From an uncultured Flavobacteriales bacterium (GTDB lineage: Bacteria > Bacteroidota > Bacteroidia > Flavobacteriales_E > Vicingaceae), in the NCBI GenBank assembly GCA_913059105.1, contig CAJXRL010000108.1, positions 1 through 8,417 on the forward strand: DNA of 8,417 bases, written 5' to 3'. A program made the position numbers and the translations under genes. Of this stretch, positions 1-5,376 are shown in pieces (the stretch's first letter is position 1; each line of letters starts with the position of its first letter). The notes under the pieces are model-generated. The model worked only from the letters and a program-made list of their open reading frames with translations, did not search any database and was not told where the DNA came from.

Positions 1-63
1 CGGCGACCACCGAGATCTACACGGGGTAGATCGTCGGCAGCGTCAGATGTGTATAAGAGACAG
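1..63 (+). other. Illumina Nextera P5/i5 adapter (not genomic)
   Basis: Positions 1-22 are the 3' part of the Illumina P5 flow-cell oligo, 23-30 (GGGGTAGA) occupy the i5 index slot, 31-44 are the Nextera read-1 linker and 45-63 are the 19-base Tn5 mosaic end AGATGTGTATAAGAGACAG. This is library sequence left by an untrimmed read-through, so the organism's DNA begins at 64. The index differs at two bases from the one read at the other end (AGAGTAGA), which fits low-quality read ends. Confidence 0.98.
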
Positions 64-800
64 ATCCACTGCTTGCCCATTTTCGGCCAAGTATTATAAA
101 CCATCCCTGCATTCAATCCAGCAACATAAGCGCCCCATATTATTTGCACAACCACCAATAGAAAAAGTAAGTGGAACCCCTTTTTGAAGGAATGACTACC
201 ACCCCCTTTTGACTTAGGGTACATCAATCCAAGTGCTACCCAGAAAGTATAAGCAAAGGTTAAAAAAGCAGTTGTTAGGTGCATTGCTAATCTATAATGA
301 CTGACATCGGGAATTGCTTTCAGCCCACTTTTAACCATATACCACCCCAACAAGCCTTGAAACCCTCCCATAAAAAGAAGTAGCACCAGTTTAGGCATGA
401 GTACTTTATTTATTTTCTTTTGAAACCAAAACCAGAAAAACGGTAATATAAACACTAGCCCTATTACTCGACCAAACATCCGATGACCGTATTCCCAATA
501 AAAAATGGATTTAAACTCTTCCAACGAAAAGTTAAAATTCATCAATTGGTATTCTGGATATTGCTTGTACTTATTAAATAAAACTTCCCAATCAGTCTGT
601 GAGCTAGGCGGATTGCTTCCAAAGAGATTCCACTCTACCATTGAAAGACCGGAATGTGTCAAACGAGTTAATCCGCCAATGGCTACCATTATGAAAATGA
701 GAAAACAGCCGGTCAGCAACCATATAATAATTGCCTTGTTATTTTTTCGAGAAGAAGTTTGGAGTTGGTTGTTCTCAAGGGTTTGAGAATGGTTTTCCAT
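64..800 (-). CDS. ctaA: Heme A synthase, COX15/CtaA family (3' end missing)
   Basis: This gene makes heme A from heme O by oxidising the C8 methyl group, for aa3-type cytochrome c oxidase; the enzyme sits in the inner membrane. Translating from the ATG at 798-800 gives 245 residues with no stop before the adapter, so roughly the last 90-100 residues are lost (family members are usually about 330-350). Visible family signatures are GGLTRLTHSGLSMVEW (about 42-57) after the first membrane helix, YWEYGHRMFGRVIG (101-114), GGFQGLLGWYMVKSGL (145-160), VSHYRLAMHL (166-175) and GAYVAGLNAGMVYNTWPKM (223-241). His106, His168 and His174 are candidate heme ligands by family analogy. The loop at about 60-98 is a periplasmic extension. 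It belongs to the group without the paired loop cysteines of Bacillus CtaA. It lies 46 bp after a metal-binding lipoprotein gene on the same strand, probably co-transcribed. The start is chosen as the first ATG, upstream of helix 1; no Shine-Dalgarno is seen. Confidence 0.95.
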
Positions 801-806
801 AGTACA

Positions 807-836
807 AAATTTCGCTAAGCCATTTTTAAATTCGCT
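807..836. repeat. Direct repeat TTCGCT with 20-bp period in the ctaA upstream spacer
   Basis: On the plus strand AAATTTCGCT (807-816) and AAATTCGCT (828-836) share TTCGCT spaced 20 bp apart, about two helical turns. They fill the 46-bp gap between the lipoprotein stop and the ctaA start. This spacing would suit a regulator binding one DNA face, but in AT-rich DNA a six-base core repeat can be chance. On the ctaA strand the inner copy merges into AAATTTTG, one mismatch from a TAnnTTTG element but too near the ATG for a normal leader. Confidence 0.3.
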
Positions 837-846
837 CTAAAAAGGT

Positions 847-1344
847 TTATCTAATGCTCTTAATAAAATAGGTAAACAATTGAGGGAAAGAAATATTAAG
901 TCGTTCTTTAACAGAAGCTGTTATCTCTTTCTCATCAGTATCGCTATTATCCTCAATTTCTAAGTTTGAGTCAGAAGTGGCAATTTTTGCTTTGTATTGA
1001 CCTTCATGAATATCGTTAATAAATTGTTGAATATCTTCTGGTGAAGTTTGTGTTTTATCAAACTCAAAAGTTGCCATCTTCTCTTCGAAATTTACGTTAG
1101 AAGCGATAATTCCTCCCATTCCTCCGACTTTATCTTCTATGTATTTCGCACATCCCATGGCGCACGTCATGCCCTCTACTTCCATTTTTACTTCAACCTT
1201 ATTCTCGGCCAATACATCATTTTCACTCTTTTCTTCAGGAGTTGCAATTTCAATTAACTCTGCTTCATTTGATGAAGTTTTAGAATCTCCACAAGCAGTG
1301 AATAAAACAGCAAAAGAGAACGATAGGATTAGTAACTTTTTCAT
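847..1344 (-). CDS. Lipoprotein with heavy-metal-associated (HMA) domain
   Basis: The protein has 165 residues. Residues 1-18 form a lipoprotein signal (MKK, hydrophobic core, lipobox LFTAC with Cys18 followed by GDS), so the mature protein is predicted to be membrane-anchored in the periplasm or outer membrane. An acidic linker (20-48) leads to a ferredoxin-like HMA domain at about 49-117, with the metal site GMTCAMGC (Cys61, Cys65). Canonical HMA sites are GMTCxxC; here there are three residues between the cysteines. An acidic Asp/Glu/Ser stretch (124-140) precedes a C-terminal segment containing ISFPQLFTYF. Copper, or another soft metal, is the likely ligand by family; the metal is not determined from sequence. 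Being upstream of ctaA suggests a role near oxidase biogenesis or copper handling, which is inference. A TAnnTTTG element lies about 20 bp upstream. Confidence 0.85.
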   Translation of the reverse strand: MKKLLILSFSFAVLFTACGDSKTSSNEAELIEIATPEEKSENDVLAENKVEVKMEVEGMTCAMGCAKYIEDKVGGMGGIIASNVNFEEKMATFEFDKTQTSPEDIQQFINDIHEGQYKAKIATSDSNLEIEDNSDTDEKEITASVKERLNISFPQLFTYFIKSIR

Positions 1345-1363
1345 AGCGGTAAAATTATTTGAA

Positions 1364-1371
1364 CAAATTTA
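1364..1371 (-). promoter_or_regulatory. Bacteroidota-type -7 element for the HMA lipoprotein-ctaA pair
   Basis: Read on the minus strand this is TAAATTTG, a perfect TAnnTTTG. It would give a leader of roughly 12-15 nt before the ATG at 1344. No TTG lies at the expected -33 spacing, so only the -7 box supports it. Confidence 0.5.
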
Positions 1372-1445
1372 ACCCTAAAAGTGCTATTACTGTTCATTTA
1401 AGCATCAAAATATTCCCAAATAACCTGTAGTAGCTTTTAAGAAAC

Positions 1446-1453
1446 TACTTTTG
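1446..1453 (+). promoter_or_regulatory. Bacteroidota-type -7 element for the DMT permease gene
   Basis: TACTTTTG matches TAnnTTTG and lies 17 bp before the ATG at 1471. The -33 region has no clear TTG. A weak imperfect hairpin (AGTAG 1429-1433 with CTACT 1445-1449) overlaps it. Together with the box at 1364-1371 it makes the 126-bp spacer a divergent promoter region. Confidence 0.45.
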
Positions 1454-1470
1454 CCCACTAATTTCAATAG

Positions 1471-2400
1471 ATGCCCAACTTAGATAAACCTTCAATTCAA
1501 TGGACTCTGCTTTTATTCTTAGCATTCGTTTGGGGCAGTTCCTTTATTTTAATGAAAAAAGGACTCCTGTCTTTTAGTTGGGATCAAGTCGCTTCGCTGA
1601 GAATTGTAATCTCAGCGATATTTCTTTCTCCTGTTCTCTTTCGCAACTTTACAAAAATTAAGAAAAATCAATGGTGGAGGATTTGCATTGCCGGCTTATT
1701 AGGTAGTGGAATTCCAGCCTACCTATTTCCTTTGGCTCAAACTCAAATTAGCAGTTCATTAACAGGAATGCTAAATTCACTAGTCCCCCTTTTCACAGTA
1801 GTAATTGGATTGCTTTTTTTTCAGTTAGGCTTTCGCTGGATGAAGATCGGGGGAGTTGTATTAGGTCTAATCGGCGCAATAGGGCTAATTTTTTCCTCTG
1901 GGAATTTAAATGTAGAGGAAGGAAATTTAATATACGCCAGCCTTGTAGTGATGGCCACTATCATGTATGCTACAAACATCAACTTCATTAAGACATTTTT
2001 GTCTGAAGTTGGAGCAATTAATATTACCTCATTTGGTTTCTTATTTACTGGCCCTTTTGCCGCTGTACATTTATTTAATACCGATTTTATTGATGTTTTA
2101 AAAACAGACGCTACTGCGAGCTTGAACTTATTTTACATTTTGCTATTAGCTGTATTTGGAACTGCAATAGCTGTAATATTATTTAATATGCTAATTAAGA
2201 AAGTATCAGCAGTATTTTCCTCTTCCGTTACTTATATCATTCCTGTATTTGCAATTTTTTGGGGGATTTTGGATGGAGAAAGCGTTCAAACACTCCAATT
2301 TATCTGCATTGCTATTATTTTAACAGGAATTTACATTGTCAACAAGGACAACCAGTTAGAGCGAAAAGAGTTAATTAGTAAACTCAACTCTAAAAAGTAA
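1471..2400 (+). CDS. EamA/DMT-superfamily permease
   Basis: This is a predicted inner-membrane transporter of 309 residues, the usual length for the family, built from two EamA repeats (about 12-143 and 152-291) of five helices each, ten in total. Family features are the first helix with FVWGSSFILMKKGL (19-32), the repeat-1 segment SSSLTGMLNSLVPLFTVVIGLLFF (94-117) and its repeat-2 counterpart SAVFSSSVTYIIPVFAIFWGILDGE (246-270), then a basic cytoplasmic tail (292-309). Members export or import metabolites such as amino acids, nucleobases or sugars; the substrate here cannot be told. It is divergent from the HMA-ctaA pair and 81 bp upstream of rplU, which has its own promoter, so it is probably a single-gene unit. 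Start: first ATG, with the hydrophobic helix beginning shortly after. Confidence 0.92.
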   Translation: MPNLDKPSIQWTLLLFLAFVWGSSFILMKKGLLSFSWDQVASLRIVISAIFLSPVLFRNFTKIKKNQWWRICIAGLLGSGIPAYLFPLAQTQISSSLTGMLNSLVPLFTVVIGLLFFQLGFRWMKIGGVVLGLIGAIGLIFSSGNLNVEEGNLIYASLVVMATIMYATNINFIKTFLSEVGAINITSFGFLFTGPFAAVHLFNTDFIDVLKTDATASLNLFYILLLAVFGTAIAVILFNMLIKKVSAVFSSSVTYIIPVFAIFWGILDGESVQTLQFICIAIILTGIYIVNKDNQLERKELISKLNSKK

Positions 2401-2410
2401 CAAATAGATG

Positions 2411-2441
2411 TTGTCTGTATGAAAGGCTTTTACTAAATTTG
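2411..2441 (+). promoter_or_regulatory. Promoter of rplU-rpmA (TTG / TAnnTTTG)
   Basis: TTG at 2411-2413 and TAAATTTG at 2434-2441 are separated by 20 bp, matching the Bacteroidota primary sigma consensus at both boxes. Initiation is expected near 2446-2449, giving a leader of about 35 nt before the rplU ATG. This is the best promoter in the window, as expected for a ribosomal protein operon. Confidence 0.75.
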
Positions 2442-2445
2442 CCCT

Positions 2446-2458
2446 CCCAATTTTTGGG
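2446..2458 (+). promoter_or_regulatory. Small perfect hairpin at the predicted 5' end of the rplU leader
   Basis: CCCAA (2446-2450) pairs with TTGGG (2454-2458) around a TTT loop, followed by ATTTT. It falls at or just after the predicted start point, so it may cap the 5' end of the mRNA. It could instead act as a weak terminator for the upstream permease gene, or be fortuitous. The stem is only five pairs. Confidence 0.35.
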
Positions 2459-2481
2459 ATTTTAAATTAAACCCTTACCGC

Positions 2482-3033
2482 ATGTACGCAATTGTAGAGA
2501 TAGCAGGGCAACAATACAAGGTAGAAAAAGATCAACAAATATTTGTTCATCGTTTGGAAGAAGAAGAAGGATCAAAAGTTACTTTTGATAACGTTCTTTT
2601 GACTGCAGATGGAGACAAGATTGAAGTTGGCGCCCCAGCTGTAGAAGGTATATCTGTTTCAGGAAAAATCTTGGAACACCTTAAAGGCGATAAAGTAATC
2701 GTCTTCAAAAAGAAAAGAAGAAAAGGCTATAAAAAGAGAAATGGCCATCGTCAATACCTGACGAAAGTAGAAATCACTGGTTTCGGAAAAGGAACTGCTA
2801 AAAAAGCAGCACCTAAGAAAGCTGAAGCAGTAAAAGTTGAGGCAGCTCCAAAGGCTGCAGCCGCTCCTAAGAAAGAAGTTGTAAAAGCACCTGAGGCGAA
2901 AGCTCCAAAAGCAGCAGCTCCGAAAAAGGAAGCAGCTCCAAAGGCTGAAGCTAAAAAAGCTCCAGCTAAAGCGAAACCTGCTGCAAAAAAAGCCGCTCCT
3001 AAGAAAGAGGCAGATAAAAAAGAAGATAAATAA
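2482..3033 (+). CDS. rplU: 50S ribosomal protein L21 (bL21) with long Ala/Lys/Pro-rich tail
   Basis: The protein has 183 residues against about 103 in E. coli. Residues 1-103 are a complete bL21: MYAIVEIAGQQYKV at the N-terminus, and the 23S rRNA-binding signature VFKKKRRKGYKKRNGHRQYLT (74-94), followed by KVEITG. Residues 104-183 are an added low-complexity tail of KKAAPKKAEA-like units made almost entirely of Ala, Lys, Pro, Glu and Val, resembling histone H1 tails and presumably disordered. bL21 is an early-assembling large-subunit protein. The gene is first in the rplU-rpmA pair, 55 bp ahead of rpmA, the usual bacterial order. The ATG is fixed by the conserved N-terminus. The long open frame on the opposite strand of the tail is a composition artefact. 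Confidence 0.98.
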   Translation: MYAIVEIAGQQYKVEKDQQIFVHRLEEEEGSKVTFDNVLLTADGDKIEVGAPAVEGISVSGKILEHLKGDKVIVFKKKRRKGYKKRNGHRQYLTKVEITGFGKGTAKKAAPKKAEAVKVEAAPKAAAAPKKEVVKAPEAKAPKAAAPKKEAAPKAEAKKAPAKAKPAAKKAAPKKEADKKEDK

Positions 3034-3088
3034 TCATACAGACAAAAGACTGTATTGATTTCATATAAACAGAAAAAACTCATAGATC

Positions 3089-3352
3089 ATGGCACATAAA
3101 AAAGGAGCCGGTAGTTCTAAAAACGGTAGAGACTCGGAAAGTAAACGACTAGGTGTAAAAATCTTCGGTGGCCAAGGCGCTATTGCAGGTAACATCATTA
3201 TTCGTCAACGAGGCACGAAGCATCACCCAGGTGAAAATGTAGGAATGGGAAAAGACCATACCCTATATGCTTTGAAAGACGGTATCGTTACTTTTCAACA
3301 AAGAGCAAATAAAAAATCATTCGTTCACGTGAAGACGATCGCTGAAGCGTAA
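3089..3352 (+). CDS. rpmA: 50S ribosomal protein L27 (bL27)
   Basis: The protein has 87 residues, a normal length. It begins MAHKKGAGSSKNGRDSESKRLG and contains IIRQRGTKHHPGENVGMGKDHTLYAL (37-62), the bL27 core. The flexible N-terminus reaches towards the peptidyl transferase centre. It starts directly with MAHKKG, so there is no N-terminal extension of the kind cleaved by Prp in Firmicutes. Second gene of the rplU operon, followed 21 bp after the stop by an intrinsic terminator. Confidence 0.98.
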   Translation: MAHKKGAGSSKNGRDSESKRLGVKIFGGQGAIAGNIIIRQRGTKHHPGENVGMGKDHTLYALKDGIVTFQQRANKKSFVHVKTIAEA

Positions 3353-3373
3353 TTAAGATTTTTTAAACTTTTC

Positions 3374-3428
3374 AAACCCTAGTTTACTTCTATTTCAAAT
3401 AGATTGTATGCTAGGGTTTTGTTTTTTT
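3374..3428 (+). terminator. Rho-independent terminator of rplU-rpmA
   Basis: AAACCCTAG (3374-3382) pairs perfectly with CTAGGGTTT (3411-3419), followed by a T-rich run (TG then seven T, ending 3428). The 28-base loop holds a second short hairpin, TATTT (3391-3395) with AAATA (3398-3402 region). The structure separates the ribosomal operon from serS. Confidence 0.85.
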
Positions 3429-3554
3429 AACGCCTACACCCATTAGCTATATAGCATTACCAAACCGCCAAGAAACCGGACTAAAATAGTAAGCCGTAGA
3501 GCCACTATCTTCAAGTAAACTCTTGTACCTTTGCGGGCTGAATAAATTATTAGA
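3429..3554. other. Spacer between the rpmA terminator and serS
   Basis: These 126 bp hold no open frame or RNA gene that I can recognise. The only visible elements are the 10-bp palindrome GCTATATAGC (3446-3455), of unknown meaning, and the -7 box listed separately at 3526-3533. Confidence 0.5.
3526..3533 (+). promoter_or_regulatory. Bacteroidota-type -7 element for the serS operon
   Basis: TACCTTTG fits TAnnTTTG and lies 21 bp before the serS ATG, implying a leader of about 15 nt. No clear TTG is present at -33. As the only good box after the terminator, it is the likely start of the serS to rsmA transcript. Confidence 0.5.
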
Positions 3555-4826
3555 ATGTTACAAATTCCTTACATTAGAGAAAATAGAGATTTAATCATTG
3601 AAAGGTTTACCAAAAGAAATTTGGAAGCTATAGAAACCATAGACGAAATTTTGGAGCTTGACGAGCAACGAAAAGGAACTCAACAATCTATGGACAATGA
3701 TTTGGCAGAGAGTAATAAGTTGGCCAAACAAATTGGCGAATTGTACAAGAGCGGGAAAGCAGTTGAAGCTAATGAACTGAAAGAGCAAACTAAATTACTG
3801 AAGGAGAAAAGTTCAGAAGAAAAAACAAAACTTCACGAGATTGAAGAAGCTCAAATCAATTTGTTATATCAGCTACCAAATGTACCAAATGAGATCGTGC
3901 CAAACGGCAACTCCGACGCTGACAATAAAATCTTGTCGGAACATGGTGAAGCGTGCACGTTCGACTTTGACGCTGCCCCTCATTGGGATTTGGCCAAACA
4001 ATATGGTCTAATTGATTTTGAAGTTGGAGTTAAAATAGCCGGTGCTGGATTTCCTGTTTATTTGGGAAAAGGAGCCAAACTTCAACGTGCGTTAATTAAC
4101 TTCTTTTTAGATGAAGCTGAAAATGCAGGATATGGAGAAGTTATTCCACCGCTTGTTGTGAACGAAGCTTCAGGTTACGGAACAGGTCAACTTCCTGATA
4201 AAGAAGGGCAAATGTACCATGTAGGCGAAGATGATTTATATCTTATTCCTACAGCTGAAGTGCCGATTACAAATATTTACCGTAACGTAATATTGAAGGA
4301 AAGTGACTTCCCAATTAAAAAAAGTGGCTACACTCCTTGCTTCAGAAGAGAGGCCGGTTCTTACGGAAAAGATGTTAGAGGTTTAAATAGACTCCATCAA
4401 TTTGACAAAGTAGAAATTATCCAAATTACACACCCTTCTAAATCATATGAGGCGTTGGACCATATGGTCGATCACATTAAAGGGTTATTAAACAAGCTAG
4501 GACTGCAATATAGAGTTCTCCTACTTTGTGGTGGAGATTTGGGATTCACAGCTGCCATTACCTATGACTTTGAAGTGTATTCTGCAGCGCAAAACCGATG
4601 GTTAGAAGTGAGTTCAGTTTCAAACGTTGAAACCTTTCAGGCCAACCGTTTAAAACTTCGATTTAAAAACAAAGAGGGTAAAATAGAATTAGCCCATACC
4701 CTAAATGGCAGTGCGCTAGCATTACCTAGAATTATGGCTGCTCTATTGGAGAACAATCAGGTTGAAGATGGAATCAAAATTCCTGAGGAATTAGTACCTT
4801 ACACTAAGTTTGACAAAATTGATTAA
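3555..4826 (+). CDS. serS: Seryl-tRNA synthetase
   Basis: This cytoplasmic class II synthetase charges tRNA-Ser (and tRNA-Sec where present) with serine. The 423 residues are a full-length bacterial SerRS. Residues 1-110 form the long antiparallel coiled-coil arm that grips the tRNA-Ser variable arm (MLQIPYIREN start, then a charged heptad-rich stretch). The catalytic domain follows: motif 1 around GAKLQRALINFFLDEAENAGYGEVIPPL (173-200), TAEVPITN (233-240) of the serine pocket, motif 2 FRREAGSYGKDVRGLNRLHQF (263-283), EVSSVSNVETFQANRL (351-366) and motif 3 HTLNGSALALPR (381-392). The key motif residues look intact. It begins about 20 bp after a TAnnTTTG box and its stop is one base before the next gene's ATG, so it probably leads an operon. 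Confidence 0.98.
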   Translation: MLQIPYIRENRDLIIERFTKRNLEAIETIDEILELDEQRKGTQQSMDNDLAESNKLAKQIGELYKSGKAVEANELKEQTKLLKEKSSEEKTKLHEIEEAQINLLYQLPNVPNEIVPNGNSDADNKILSEHGEACTFDFDAAPHWDLAKQYGLIDFEVGVKIAGAGFPVYLGKGAKLQRALINFFLDEAENAGYGEVIPPLVVNEASGYGTGQLPDKEGQMYHVGEDDLYLIPTAEVPITNIYRNVILKESDFPIKKSGYTPCFRREAGSYGKDVRGLNRLHQFDKVEIIQITHPSKSYEALDHMVDHIKGLLNKLGLQYRVLLLCGGDLGFTAAITYDFEVYSAAQNRWLEVSSVSNVETFQANRLKLRFKNKEGKIELAHTLNGSALALPRIMAALLENNQVEDGIKIPEELVPYTKFDKID

Positions 4827-4827
4827 T

Positions 4828-5376
4828 ATGAAAAATAGTATTGTTATTCTCTTAATTTTTAGCTCATTTTTTGTTGCTTGTGGCCCGAAAATAAATTCAA
4901 ACCAACAAGATAGTTTACAGCAACTAACGAGTAAAGTTGACTCTGTTGCTCAATTTTTAAATGCGTTAGATAGCATTGAATTAACCAGATTAACTGATAG
5001 CTTTTTTGAAAGGAAGAACTTCATTCAGAGTCAGATGGTTGATACATTAGAGCCTGCAATAATTTTCAAATTAGATGCTTTTGTCCAACTTCGAAAAGAA
5101 ATGGGGTTTATTCGTGGAGAGTACTTTACCATTAAAACAGAAGCTAATATTCTGAAACAGCAAATGGTAGATTTAAACCATGACGTTTCAAAACGTTTGG
5201 TTGAAGAAAAACAGTTTGAACGCTATTATGCTTTAGAAAAGGCAAATTATGATGAATTATCAATGGCGAATAATCAACTTAAAGCTGCCGTAGAACAAGG
5301 AACAATCCAATACAACGGTTTAATAGGAGAAATTGATTCTGTTATTACAGCGTACAAAGCAAACCTAAATGAATAA
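4828..5376 (+). CDS. Small helical lipoprotein of unknown function
   Basis: I do not recognise a named family. From the ATG at 4828 the product is 182 residues with a lipoprotein signal: MKNS, a hydrophobic core and lipobox FVAC with Cys18 followed by GPK. The rest (about 25-182) is predicted mostly helical and charged, with heptad-like spacing, for example around 105-165, suggesting a coiled coil in the periplasm. An in-frame TTG at 4810 would add MTKLIN and overlap the serS stop; I prefer 4828 because MKN opens a standard signal peptide and sits one base after the serS stop. Its stop overlaps the next gene's start by 8 bp (ATGAATAA), implying translational coupling with the exported TPR protein, a likely functional partner (inference). 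Confidence 0.8.
   Translation: MKNSIVILLIFSSFFVACGPKINSNQQDSLQQLTSKVDSVAQFLNALDSIELTRLTDSFFERKNFIQSQMVDTLEPAIIFKLDAFVQLRKEMGFIRGEYFTIKTEANILKQQMVDLNHDVSKRLVEEKQFERYYALEKANYDELSMANNQLKAAVEQGTIQYNGLIGEIDSVITAYKANLNE

Noticed and set aside
505..786. Plus-strand open frame of 93 codons
   Set aside because: It lies antisense within ctaA, whose minus-strand reading shows conserved family motifs throughout.
1048..1372. Two plus-strand open frames (1048-1257, 1139-1372)
   Set aside because: Both are antisense to the HMA lipoprotein gene and have no recognisable protein features.
2751..3083. Minus-strand frame of 110 codons rich in Ala, Phe, Gly and Ser
   Set aside because: It is the complement of the repetitive Lys/Ala codons of the rplU tail, which avoids stops by composition.
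3446..3455. Palindrome GCTATATAGC upstream of serS as an operator
   Set aside because: Ten bases of AT-rich palindrome is easily chance and it lies about 70 bp above the -7 box; not enough to call a site.
3429..3554. Possible tRNA or small RNA in the serS upstream spacer
   Set aside because: No cloverleaf, T-loop GTTCRA-type box or CCA end can be found.
3591..3788. Minus-strand open frame opposite the serS coiled-coil arm
   Set aside because: Antisense shadow of a clear serS coding region.
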